DNA of 64,000 nt, taken from contig MKTY01000024.1 in NCBI GenBank assembly GCA_001898485.1, positions 62,001 through 126,000 of the forward strand. Direction: 5' to 3'. Shown here piece by piece: positions 34,901-42,321 of the stretch. Numbering within the stretch: the stretch's first letter is position 1; each line of letters starts with the position of its first letter. The stretch is from Sphingobacteriales bacterium 46-32. Its GTDB lineage: Bacteria; Bacteroidota; Bacteroidia; Chitinophagales; Chitinophagaceae. The notes under the pieces are model-generated. The model searched no databases. It saw nothing but the letters and a program-made list of their open reading frames with translations, and had not been told where the DNA came from. Position numbers and translations under genes: made by a program.

Positions 34901-35456
34901 CAGACTGAAGCAACCCGAAGCCTATCAGTTGCTGCAAAAGTACACATCCATAAATCAGACATTTATCCGTATGGAGGCTGCTATGCTGCTCTTAAAGAAT
35001 GAACAAAAGGTGGAAGCAGACGTGCTTCGTAAAATAGCAGCCGACAGATGGTTTAGAAGAGATTTGTATGACAGCCTTATTGCTATGGGAAAAGAGGCGC
35101 TTTTTCCTTTAAAATACCTGACTCAGGAGCTGATGGCTGAGTCGGATATGTACAATATTGCTTATGATGAAACGCCGGTGACAGAAATGGAATTGCTGGG
35201 TGTAAGACAGATACAGTATAAGGGGGAACTCAAAAAATTTTATCTCTATCGGATTCAACTGGGCGAAGGCGATGAGGACGAGGTTGAGACATATCTGGGT
35301 ATTGCAGGACCTTATTCGGTGAATGAAAAGGAGATGCGTATCAAAACATCTATTACAGGTCTGTATACCACGGAAGCATTTGATGAAGAAAAAATCGATG
35401 AGCATTTTGAGGCCTATCTTAAAGAGATAGCCGAGTATTACGATAGTGAAGAATAA
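31956..35456 (+). CDS. TraB/GumN-family multidomain exported protein (1166 aa)
   Basis: Signal peptide LFCILCQFFTMPLLLNAQ. Residues about 25-290 are a TraB/GumN domain (LLWRISGNGLKKDSYLYGTM, RNLKMIRSMDSL, FFAVGAAHLPGDSGVIKLL). Residues about 305-765 seem to be three copies of one module of about 150 residues, each ending in a similar strand-helix: VARFFQSFAPREV (about 438), LDRFFQSFKLLP (about 592), FFEDFRIVKPEK (about 748). The last 400 residues are helical and HEAT-like (SYTLLKELLLNN, YQLLQKYTSINQTF, LDSNIILPAIVMPY), ending in an acidic tail. Stand-alone GumN proteins are about 300 aa, so this is a large extension. Function unknown; exported, probably periplasmic. Confidence 0.85.
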   Translation: MKRTFLFCILCQFFTMPLLLNAQKSNTPKTLLWRISGNGLKKDSYLYGTMHVQDKRVFNFSDSLYHYLEKADGYAMEVDLRDFIDTMIQRAITDHEAEFFRDDEEETVSKPSGKKNATIDSLLKLVKDKNDPASRKRLIKMREALVRMSLKKRAEMPTIMDAWFYGIARRQGKWLGSVEDVRDQLPLVDEVGSDMDEGSLKSSPAEVGRTLENMIQIYSSRDLDALYDWAKPGMGQKESDRIFVRRNLKMIRSMDSLARIRSVFFAVGAAHLPGDSGVIKLLRDKGYTVTPVLSSKYPDPDKYMSKLAEAPWLKVEDRDKSLWIDMPTSASDITMLGDALVMRYSMDITTMTFFMVASIEVPEGAESQRIKDALNNNKKVTVLSQKEVENAGLKGLQGDAFSNNSYYRIQYLYRKGRVYMLMAGGEKKKTLESADVARFFQSFAPREVVKPLQPWYSQQLSEKGMSVDFPRKPRHNRQMEKEMDDAETQHVVYDLTDLKADVYMMLRIADLRVTNVIASDSSYFQTYRSSFASTIDSVTRDEAGLWEGFPVFYLEGYTEKRDVLIRVMALNRGNRNYTLYAGGNPGKNSQAILDRFFQSFKLLPYQTLPRQKQTSAEGNFSSTVPKPFYLYQDTEEGETPLQLSHYVSADSIEAVWYEVVKTPIPKYMWATSDSGYFNMAVKAYISWDDSVLRQQPVVNNGLKGMEWVIHPAQSHVEKRIRIFFSGDSIYKVIAYIPAPYINAAHHNAFFEDFRIVKPEKKADMLKSKASMLLNDLQSSDSATAAEALGALWDAPFTKKELPLLYEAYKKPYADDSASSYYSVRSQLQFVIAKLADNSTLRFVKDNYKFFTGSRESLKMEMLNLLAAIQTQESYTLLKELLLNNTPQEAGDHELSYRISDSLKLTATLFPEILKLADRPQFGDRIMQITAELLDSNIILPAIVMPYAPAVYQYTDSIINVLRKTDSSDIEGYTERSRIHLLARLKQPEAYQLLQKYTSINQTFIRMEAAMLLLKNEQKVEADVLRKIAADRWFRRDLYDSLIAMGKEALFPLKYLTQELMAESDMYNIAYDETPVTEMELLGVRQIQYKGELKKFYLYRIQLGEGDEDEVETYLGIAGPYSVNEKEMRIKTSITGLYTTEAFDEEKIDEHFEAYLKEIAEYYDSEE

Positions 35457-35469
35457 ATAATGCAGGTAA

Positions 35470-35497
35470 ATGTGCTAATGTGTTGAGGGGCTAATGA
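35470..35497 (+). repeat. Octamer repeat (ATGTGCTA type), about 3.5 units
   Basis: ATGTGCTA, ATGTGTTG, AGGGGCTA and ATGAAAGC in 8-nt register, 13 bp after the TraB gene stop. Same family as 12430. Confidence 0.55.
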
Positions 35498-35631
35498 AAG
35501 CTTAGTGGTTCCCGAGGCGCGGGCAGTTTTATCGTTATTTCCCTGTCTTGCAAAAGCGGCTGTACAAATTCAGTTGCCAAACCCGGTTTGTACACATTTA
35601 TTTCTCCGTGACAGCAGTGAATAAGTAATTA

Positions 35632-38115
35632 TCAGAATGTAAGACGGAAGCTGCCAAACACGCCAAAGCGTTTGGTGCTTTCGGATAATTTGCTGGGGAG
35701 TACGCGCCAGATAAAATCGATTCGGAATACGCGCAGGATATTGTCTACACCTGTACCCAGTTCCATATAGGTATTGCCGTTAAGCGTCTGAAATGTATTA
35801 CCCTGTTTGAAGTTGTAAAGCCGGTTGGCTTCCGAAAGGCTGCCCCAAAGTGTTTTGGCAGTCCAGAACTGGCGGAATTTCAGCTTGGGGAAAAACCGGA
35901 AGATACCATTGCCGATAATATGCTCTACGTTGAGGCCAAGGTATTTGTCATGAACGAATTCGAACCGGTTCATCATGTTGAATGCATATTTGTTGTAATA
36001 ATGCAGTTCATTGCCGGGTGCAATATCCAGTAATACATAGGGCAGGGTGCCGAATGTACGTCCTGCATAGATCTGATAGGAAATGCTTCCGAAGGGAGGT
36101 ATTTTGATATAGTCAGACACACTGCCTGATATTTTGGTGTAGTTATAGCTGCTGTTGAATACACCGGCTATGCCGCGTGAAATATAAAATTCGCCAATAG
36201 GATAGGGGCTGCCCAGGCTGGTGCGCAGGAAAGTGGCTTCCAGGAATTTTTCCAGGTAAGCGAAACGCAGACGCAGAGAGACTTCAAAATTGGTAAGTGG
36301 TGAGCCTCCGTTTGATGTGGGAAAGGAGTCTTTAACAGGGATGTTGCGAAGCGGTGTAAAATTCTTGTGCGTAAGCGCTATAAGTTCTGAAAGACCGAGA
36401 CGGTGCTCATTGAAAAACTCAAAACGTTTTTCATTCACCTTCAGAAACTTGACAGGTATATTGGGTTTACGGATTGCGAGGGCAAAAATGTTGTCGGCAG
36501 TGACTTCGCCATAGTAGTTCTGACCAAAATCGAGGTCATTGGTATATGAGCCGTACCAGTAACGCCGGGGATGTTTGCGGGGCAGATAAAACAGTTCAGC
36601 CTTTCCTTTTAGTTTACGATCTCCAAAGCCATAGGCCAGGTAGCCGTGATACCACCAGTGTTTATCGAATTTTTTGTTGCTGCCAATATCAAACCGCATC
36701 CGGAAGCCTTCGTATGAATTAGCGGTCATCCAGTTGAACCACGGACCAATTTCGATATTTCCAATATCCATATAGCCCGTACCGATAAATTTGAGGCGCC
36801 GGGCAAGTTTCTGGAATACCGGTGCATTGGTAAGGGTATCAATCATGCGTATAATGCCGGCTTCTGTTTTAGTGAGCTCTTCGTGGCGCGACTGGCTCCA
36901 GAAATCCTTGTCTTTATCGGCGGCGCCGGGCAGGGTTATAATTTCTTCCAGTAAGGAATTCTTATTGAGTTCTGCTACCACCGAGCTGTCATTGACCCGT
37001 ACATTGCGATAGGTGGTGGTTTTGCGGCCAATGAGTCCCGGGCTGTTTTTGCCGATGGGAGAAAGGTCGGCTACAAATTTATCTTTTGATAAAAACCAGG
37101 TAGAGTCATTGATCAGCCGGTATTCCTGAATAAGGCTGAGGGTTTCGAGGAAGTTGACATTGGCATCTTTGCCGAGGCGGAGGTTCATTTTCTGGATGGC
37201 GAAGCTGCCGGCATGTACCCAGCAATCGCCTTCAAAAGTATTGGTGCCTTTACGCCGTGGGGCAAAGGCCAGGTGGTAAAACCGCTGATTATTCACTACC
37301 TGTGTATCCAGTACGCGATAATCGTAATACAGGTCACCGTTATCGGAAGCAGGGCTTACAAACTGTTTGTCGAATACAGCAATGAAATTGTTATAGATAT
37401 TGACATTCTGATCCATGCCCCCCAGGAATTTCAGGATGCTCTCATTTTTTACGCCATTGGTATTGGCTGCGCGGATTACCTCCCGGCGTTTCAATGGTTT
37501 TTTCTGGTAGTAATAATCAGAAAGGGCTTCGGTAAGATAGGTGGGCAGGTATTTAATGCCTTCCGAACTGTCAATATTCTGATTAATCACATCGCCAAGG
37601 GGGCGCAGAGGTTTAAAGCGGGTGATTTTTTTGAAATTGACATTTTTGATATCGAGCTCCAGTTTGTTATATAATTCATACGAGAAATTGCTGAAGCGGT
37701 AGCGGTCATTTTTTGGTTTGTGCTGTACGATCTTTCGCCATACCAGCAGGCCTTTATTGACTTTTGCCTTTACCCGTACGGTTTCGATAAAGGTGCCTCT
37801 TTCGAGTGGTATGCGTATTTGCAGCGTATCGCTTAACGGGTCTACCCAGTAGGTGTAATGTTGATAGCCTACACAGGTAATGAGCAGGCTGTCGGCCGGC
37901 CATTTGTCGAGATTCAAATAGAAATGCCCCACGGAATCGGTAAGTGTACCAATGCTGGTACCGGGAAACGAGATGGAGGCAAAGGGAATAGGTTCATCGC
38001 TGTGAGCGTCAACAATGGTGCCGCTGAGTTGCTTGCGCTGAGCCTGTACCAGTATGGTCAGCAGGCAGAAGACGATCAGTAAGGAAATACGGGGTAATTG
38101 GTTTTCACGGCCCAT
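35632..38115 (-). CDS. DUF5686 family outer-membrane protein with carboxypeptidase-like regulatory domain
   Basis: 827 aa from the ATG at 38115; this start gives a signal peptide (ISLLIVFCLLTILVQAQ) and lies 6 nt after a perfect -7 box, whereas the longer frame to 38226 would begin upstream of the promoter. An N-terminal CarboxypepD-reg-like beta domain (LSGTIVDAHSDEPIPFASIS) is followed by the DUF5686 region (KIVQHKPKNDRYRFSNFSYE, YYYQKKPLKRREVIRA) and a C-terminal membrane barrel rich in aromatic beta strands, ending STKRFGVFGSFRLTF with terminal Phe. Such proteins are common outer-membrane components in Bacteroidota; function unknown. Confidence 0.88.
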   Translation of the reverse strand: MGRENQLPRISLLIVFCLLTILVQAQRKQLSGTIVDAHSDEPIPFASISFPGTSIGTLTDSVGHFYLNLDKWPADSLLITCVGYQHYTYWVDPLSDTLQIRIPLERGTFIETVRVKAKVNKGLLVWRKIVQHKPKNDRYRFSNFSYELYNKLELDIKNVNFKKITRFKPLRPLGDVINQNIDSSEGIKYLPTYLTEALSDYYYQKKPLKRREVIRAANTNGVKNESILKFLGGMDQNVNIYNNFIAVFDKQFVSPASDNGDLYYDYRVLDTQVVNNQRFYHLAFAPRRKGTNTFEGDCWVHAGSFAIQKMNLRLGKDANVNFLETLSLIQEYRLINDSTWFLSKDKFVADLSPIGKNSPGLIGRKTTTYRNVRVNDSSVVAELNKNSLLEEIITLPGAADKDKDFWSQSRHEELTKTEAGIIRMIDTLTNAPVFQKLARRLKFIGTGYMDIGNIEIGPWFNWMTANSYEGFRMRFDIGSNKKFDKHWWYHGYLAYGFGDRKLKGKAELFYLPRKHPRRYWYGSYTNDLDFGQNYYGEVTADNIFALAIRKPNIPVKFLKVNEKRFEFFNEHRLGLSELIALTHKNFTPLRNIPVKDSFPTSNGGSPLTNFEVSLRLRFAYLEKFLEATFLRTSLGSPYPIGEFYISRGIAGVFNSSYNYTKISGSVSDYIKIPPFGSISYQIYAGRTFGTLPYVLLDIAPGNELHYYNKYAFNMMNRFEFVHDKYLGLNVEHIIGNGIFRFFPKLKFRQFWTAKTLWGSLSEANRLYNFKQGNTFQTLNGNTYMELGTGVDNILRVFRIDFIWRVLPSKLSESTKRFGVFGSFRLTF

Positions 38116-38121
38116 CAGGAG

Positions 38122-38129
38122 CAAATTTA
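38122..38129 (-). promoter_or_regulatory. -7 box (TAAATTTG) for the DUF5686 gene, nearly leaderless
   Basis: Perfect TAnnTTTG on the minus strand, 6 nt before the chosen ATG at 38115. Confidence 0.6.
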
Positions 38130-38212
38130 TTGACAAACGATGACTTCTGATACAGGGAGTGGCGGGGAAGTTTTTTTTAAGGATTATTTGGAATAATGGC
38201 AGGCTACTACTT

Positions 38213-38229
38213 ACTTTGTATTTCAAAGT
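38213..38229. promoter_or_regulatory. 17-bp palindromic operator O1 (ACTTTG-N5-CAAAGT)
   Basis: ACTTTGTATTTCAAAGT, 8 bp before the ATG at 38238. It overlaps a -7-like TACTTTG (38212-38218), with TTTG at 38187-38190 as a plausible -33 element. It is the exact reverse complement of the site at 39228-39244, so the same 17-bp operator occurs twice around the winged-helix regulator gene. Confidence 0.75.
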
Positions 38230-38237
38230 GCTTTTAT

Positions 38238-38900
38238 ATGGAAGAGCAAAACCAGGAGCAATCCAGACTGCAGGATGTAAAAGATATCCGCCGGCTGATG
38301 GAGCGGTCGAGCCGATTTACGACTTTAAGCGGGCTTAGTTGCCTGGCTGCCGGGGTGGCCGCCCTGCTGGGAGCCTGGCAGGCTTACCGCTATATCCAGA
38401 ATTATTATGGTCCCCATCCTTCTGAATGGCATTATACGAATGCTGCATTTGTGCAGTTACGGGATCAGTTGCTGCTGCTGGCATTTACCGTATTTGGGGT
38501 AGCGCTGGTTACTGCTTTTTATTTTACCTGGAGTAAATCGAAGAAACAGGGTATTTCGTTGTGGGGGCATAGTTCGCGCCGGGTTTTTTGGAATATGGCC
38601 GTGCCACTGGGGGCAGGTGGATTATTTATACTGGGTATGGTTTGGCAGAATGAATGGCGTTTTGTGGCATCGGCATGTCTGCTGTTTTACGGTCTTGCCC
38701 TGGTAAATGCAGGCAAGTATACGCTGGCCGATATCCGTTATATGGGTTATTGCGAGATTGTGCTGGGGCTGCTTAATCTCTTTTTGATTCCTTATTCTGT
38801 TGTCTACTGGTTGTATTTTTGGGCTGTTGGTTTTGGGGTGATTCATATTATATATGGATCGCTTATGTGGTATAAATATGACCGGAAATCAGCCGATTAA
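38238..38900 (+). CDS. Multi-pass membrane protein, first gene of the regulator operon
   Basis: 220 aa from the ATG at 38238. The frame is open to 38196, but that stretch contains the promoter/operator. A cytoplasmic N-terminus (QEQSRLQDVKDIRRLMERSS) is followed by about six membrane helices (LSGLSCLAAGVAALLGAWQA, LLLLAFTVFGVALVTAFYF, and four near 125-205) and a short basic end (YKYDRKSAD). No family name is assigned with certainty. It is followed after 11 bp by the winged-helix regulator, an arrangement seen in Bacteroidota where a membrane protein and a small HTH protein are paired. Probably repressed from operator O1. Confidence 0.75.
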   Translation: MEEQNQEQSRLQDVKDIRRLMERSSRFTTLSGLSCLAAGVAALLGAWQAYRYIQNYYGPHPSEWHYTNAAFVQLRDQLLLLAFTVFGVALVTAFYFTWSKSKKQGISLWGHSSRRVFWNMAVPLGAGGLFILGMVWQNEWRFVASACLLFYGLALVNAGKYTLADIRYMGYCEIVLGLLNLFLIPYSVVYWLYFWAVGFGVIHIIYGSLMWYKYDRKSAD

Positions 38901-38911
38901 TCTGTGGTGTT

Positions 38912-39211
38912 ATGAAGAATCCGATAACTGGGCTTAATAAAATTTTTGATAACCGGATCCGTTTGGGCGTCATGAGCATCCTGGTGGTCAATGAGGAGGT
39001 TAGTTTCAATGACCTCAAGCAGATGCTGGAGGTCACAGACGGCAATCTGGCCACTCACCTGGTAAGTCTTGAGGAGAACGGATACATCAAGGTCCATAAA
39101 GGCTTTATAGGCCGTAAGACGAATACAACCTATTCGGTGACAAGAAACGGCGAAAAAGCGTTTTCGGATCATGTGCACGCACTTGAAAATATGATAAAGG
39201 GGTTAAAATAA
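38912..39211 (+). CDS. Winged-helix transcriptional regulator (HTH_34 type, 99 aa)
   Basis: Single-domain winged helix: IFDNRIRLGVMSILVVNEEV (helix 1-2), SFNDLKQMLEVTDGNLATHL (recognition helix region, about 32-53), wing GYIKVHKGFIGRKTNTTYSV, and a C-terminal dimer helix SDHVHALENMIKGL. This matches the small MarR/ArsR-like HTH_34 family, which binds palindromes as dimers. The identical 17-bp palindromes upstream of its own operon and of the next operon are its likely targets, implying autorepression and co-regulation of the envelope genes downstream. No ligand domain or metal Cys motif is visible. Confidence 0.9.
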   Translation: MKNPITGLNKIFDNRIRLGVMSILVVNEEVSFNDLKQMLEVTDGNLATHLVSLEENGYIKVHKGFIGRKTNTTYSVTRNGEKAFSDHVHALENMIKGLK

Positions 39212-39227
39212 TTTTTTTTACCCCTAT

Positions 39228-39244
39228 ACTTTGAAATACAAAGT
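39228..39244. promoter_or_regulatory. 17-bp palindromic operator O2 (ACTTTG-N5-CAAAGT)
   Basis: ACTTTGAAATACAAAGT, 7 bp before the ATG at 39252. Exact reverse complement of O1. A -7-like TATACTTTG overlaps it (39225-39233). Confidence 0.75.
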
Positions 39245-39251
39245 ACTTTTT

Positions 39252-39764
39252 ATGTCAACATCTATTCGTCTTATTCGCCGCTGGCTGCTTTTTTTTATGA
39301 TCAGCCTGCTCATCAGTGGGTTAACTGTATTGCCACTTCAGGCTGAGCTTGATATGCTTGCCCGCAGTTTTTCGCCAGATAGCACCCTGGGTCAATGGTT
39401 CGGTGAGGTACGCGATGCATGGACGCAGACTAACGGCCGTTATTCTTTCCTGGCTTATGGCTATGACTGGCTGGCATTTGCTCACCTGGTGATCGCTCTG
39501 CTTTTTATAGGTGTTTATCGCGATCCGGTGCGTAACCGCTGGATCATAGAATGGGCTATGATCTGCTGCCTGCTGATTATACCGGTGGCCCTGCTGGCGG
39601 GTTATGTGCGTAACATACCTTTTTGGTGGCGCCTGGTCGATTGCTGTTTTGGAATACTGGGACTGATTCCGCTGAGTATTTGCCATGGCAGGATATGTGA
39701 ACTGGAAGAGGCCGAAAAAAAGAACGCATTAAACCTAAACGAGCATGTATATGATTTCCGCTAA
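39252..39764 (+). CDS. Multi-pass membrane protein downstream of operator O2
   Basis: 170 aa from the ATG at 39252; the open frame back to a TTG at 39231 would start inside the operator. Helices: about 9-31 (RRWLLFFMISLLISGLTVLP), 72-91 (WLAFAHLVIALLFIGVY), 99-121 (IIEWAMICCLLIIPVALLAG), 128-146 (WRLVDCCFGILGLIPLSI), with a periplasmic loop QAELDMLARSFSPDSTLGQW after the first. No family recognised. Directly controlled by O2 in the proposed model. Confidence 0.75.
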   Translation: MSTSIRLIRRWLLFFMISLLISGLTVLPLQAELDMLARSFSPDSTLGQWFGEVRDAWTQTNGRYSFLAYGYDWLAFAHLVIALLFIGVYRDPVRNRWIIEWAMICCLLIIPVALLAGYVRNIPFWWRLVDCCFGILGLIPLSICHGRICELEEAEKKNALNLNEHVYDFR

Positions 39765-39814
39765 AATTATGCAGAATGAATGGTGCCGGATTTTCATTCT
39801 TATAAAACGCCTGT

Positions 39815-41212
39815 ATGAAAATTAAAATGATCCTCCCGGCTTTAATGGAAGCGAAGAGTCCGTTCTGGAGACCGATAAAATATTCATTGTTTCCACCACT
39901 GGGTCTCGCAACCCTGGCTGCATATTGTCATTTTGCAGATGAGGTGGTGCTGCAGGACGAACATGTGGAAGAGTTAGATTTAACGGATAGTCCCAATCTG
40001 GTGATCATTCAGGTTTATATAACCAATGCATTCCGGGCATATAAAATTGCCGATCATTACCGCAAAAGGGGCATTTGGGTTTGTCTCGGTGGATTACATG
40101 TGACATCGTTGCCTGACGAGGCCATTCAGCATGCCGATAGTATTTTTATTGGTCCGGGTGAGGATACATTTCCGCAATTTCTTTCAGATTTTAGAAGAGG
40201 TGTTGCACAAAAAATCTACTATAATAAAGTAAGGGATATTTCCAATCTGCCCCCCATCAGACGAGATCTTATCAAACGCTGGCATTACCTGGTACCTAAT
40301 TCTATTGTAGTGTCGAGAGGATGTCCTCATCATTGCGACTTCTGTTATAAAGATGCTTTTTTTGAGAAAGGAAAATCATTTTATCATCAGCAAGTTGACA
40401 AAGCATTGGCCGAAATAGATCGTCTTCCTGGCAGGCATCTGTATTTTCTGGATGATCATTTACTCGGAAATCAAAAGTTTGCTTCAGCATTGTTTGATGG
40501 CATGAGGGGTATGAACCGTGTATTTCAGGGCGCTTCTACTGTTGATGCGATACTACGTAGCGATCTGGTTGAAAAGGCTGCACAGGCAGGGTTGCGAAGT
40601 GTATTTATTGGATTTGAAACATTGAGCGAAACCAATCTGAGCTTAAGCAATAAGAAACAAAACCTCGGAAGAGACTACAGCCGGGCGATAACCCGGCTGC
40701 GCAATCTGGGTGTAATGGTTAACGGCAGTTTTGTATTTGGTCTTGACGATGATGATCAGGATGTATTCAAAAGAACAGTTGACTGGGGTGTAGAAAACGG
40801 ATTGGTAACGTCTACTTATCATATCCTGACCCCGTATCCCGGCACACGGCTTTACCGGCAGATGGAGCAGGAGAAAAGGATTCTGCATAACGATTGGGAA
40901 AAGTATGATACCCGTCAGGTAGTATATAAGACAAAGGGGCTTTCTGCAAAACAATTGCAGGATGGATACAACTGGGCGTATAAAGCTTTTTATTCCTGGT
41001 CGAATGTATGGCGCTCTGCAACTGCGAATACTGACCAGGTGATGCGGCGTAAACAACTTATGTATACGATTGGCTGGAAAAAATTCGAACCCTTTTGGAA
41101 TTTTATTATTAAGACCAGGGGACTAAACAGGCTCCTTCCTGTCCTCGAGCATATTCTTGATAGAAAGAAATCTTCTACAGACAGTTCCTCTCCATTTCCT
41201 GCCATTGCCTGA
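39815..41212 (+). CDS. B12-binding-domain radical SAM enzyme
   Basis: 465 aa. An N-terminal Rossmann-like cobalamin-binding domain (about 1-130; PPLGLATLAAYC, GGLHVTSLPDEAIQHAD, GPGEDTFPQFL), then a radical SAM TIM barrel with the CX3CX2C cluster motif RGCPHHCDFCYK (about 168-179), a glycine-rich/GFE segment SVFIGFETLSETNL, and NGSFVFGLDDDDQDVF. The C-terminal 100 residues are basic and aromatic (YNWAYKAFYSWSNVW) and fit the B12-radical SAM methylase/cyclase class (HpnP/HpnJ and many orphans). The DxHxxG corrinoid motif is not evident, so cobalamin use is unproven. Substrate unknown. It lies 51 bp after the membrane gene and 34 bp before dgkA, suggesting a role in lipid or envelope modification. 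Confidence 0.88.
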   Translation: MKIKMILPALMEAKSPFWRPIKYSLFPPLGLATLAAYCHFADEVVLQDEHVEELDLTDSPNLVIIQVYITNAFRAYKIADHYRKRGIWVCLGGLHVTSLPDEAIQHADSIFIGPGEDTFPQFLSDFRRGVAQKIYYNKVRDISNLPPIRRDLIKRWHYLVPNSIVVSRGCPHHCDFCYKDAFFEKGKSFYHQQVDKALAEIDRLPGRHLYFLDDHLLGNQKFASALFDGMRGMNRVFQGASTVDAILRSDLVEKAAQAGLRSVFIGFETLSETNLSLSNKKQNLGRDYSRAITRLRNLGVMVNGSFVFGLDDDDQDVFKRTVDWGVENGLVTSTYHILTPYPGTRLYRQMEQEKRILHNDWEKYDTRQVVYKTKGLSAKQLQDGYNWAYKAFYSWSNVWRSATANTDQVMRRKQLMYTIGWKKFEPFWNFIIKTRGLNRLLPVLEHILDRKKSSTDSSSPFPAIA

Positions 41213-41246
41213 TATGCCTTTTTAATAATCCGTAAACGAAATAACT

Positions 41247-41597
41247 ATGTTACGCGTCATCAAAAGTTTTCAGTATGCCTTTGCCGGATGCAGTTTCCTG
41301 CTGCGTACCCAAACCAATGCCTGGGTACACCTGCTGGCTACCGTTACATTATTTATTGTGTGCTGCTTCTTTCATCTCAGCACTACAGAAGTGGTCCTGC
41401 TCATTATTGCAACCGCTTCGGTATGGGTAGCCGAACTTTTTAATACAGCAGTTGAACAGGTCATTGATCTCCTGCATCCGCAATGGCATCCGCGTGCCGG
41501 TCGGGTAAAGGATCTGGCAGCTGCTGCGGTACTGGTAACTGCGCTTTCTGCACTGGCAGTGGCTGCTTTCATCTTTATACCCAAAATCATACACTAA
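41247..41597 (+). CDS. dgkA: Diacylglycerol/undecaprenol kinase family protein
   Basis: 116 aa, three membrane helices. DgkA-type signature AELFNTAVEQVIDLLHP (about 63-79; the Glu and Asn-Thr-Ala-Glu of the active site) and VKDLAAAAVLV are intact, as is the N-terminal SFQYAFAGCSFLLRTQTNAW. In Gram-positives and Bacteroidota such enzymes phosphorylate diacylglycerol or undecaprenol. DUF1361 follows after one base, so they are co-transcribed. Confidence 0.92.
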   Translation: MLRVIKSFQYAFAGCSFLLRTQTNAWVHLLATVTLFIVCCFFHLSTTEVVLLIIATASVWVAELFNTAVEQVIDLLHPQWHPRAGRVKDLAAAAVLVTALSALAVAAFIFIPKIIH

Positions 41598-41598
41598 T

Positions 41599-42321
41599 AT
41601 GTTTGTAAGAAGCTATTATTTTCTGCGCTCTTTCCTGAGCAGCTGGATCTGGCTTAGTCTGCTATTCAGCCTGATGCTGATGACTGTGCGTGTGGCTATA
41701 ACGGGCGAGCAGTCCTATTTCTTCCTGGCCTGGAATCTTTTTTTAGCCTTTCTGCCTTATAGCATCACCCGCATATGTATGCTGTATCCGCAATACTGGG
41801 AGCGGGCATGGTTGCGTATCATTATTGTAATAACCTGGCTTGGCTTTTTGCCCAACAGTTTTTATATCATAACCGATCTTTTCCATCTCAACATGGATAG
41901 TGCAGTGCCTGCCTGGTTTGACCTGTTGCTGCTATTTTCTTTTGCCTGGAATGGCGTAGTGCTGGGTATACTTTCTGTATGGCAGATGGAAATACTGGGC
42001 CGGCTGGCCTGGGGAGCCTTGCCCGCCCGCCTCTTTCTTCTGGCAGTGATGTGGCTTTGTGCCGTGGGTGTATATATAGGCCGTTACCTGCGCTACAACA
42101 GCTGGGATGTCTTGTGCCAGCCATGGCAACTGGCTGCCGAAATGCTTTACCGGGTTGTATATGCCAGTGATTTTGTATTGATGTGGGGCATGACAGGACT
42201 GTATGCCATTTTTATGACCCTTCTTTATTATACCATTCAGGATTTAAGCAAACATTTTATGACAAAAAATAAAACAGTATATGGAACAAACAACAAAAGA
42301 AAGCTTGTGGCAGAAAAGTAA
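41599..42321 (+). CDS. DUF1361 membrane protein
   Basis: 240 aa with about seven membrane helices. DUF1361 hallmarks are present: LAWNLFLAFLPYSITR, WLGFLPNSFYIITDLFHL and GRYLRYNSWDVL. Function unknown; in other bacteria members are found near cell-wall or envelope genes. Begins 1 bp after dgkA and its last 41 bp overlap the start of creD in another frame, supporting coupled expression. Confidence 0.9.
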   Translation: MFVRSYYFLRSFLSSWIWLSLLFSLMLMTVRVAITGEQSYFFLAWNLFLAFLPYSITRICMLYPQYWERAWLRIIIVITWLGFLPNSFYIITDLFHLNMDSAVPAWFDLLLLFSFAWNGVVLGILSVWQMEILGRLAWGALPARLFLLAVMWLCAVGVYIGRYLRYNSWDVLCQPWQLAAEMLYRVVYASDFVLMWGMTGLYAIFMTLLYYTIQDLSKHFMTKNKTVYGTNNKRKLVAEK

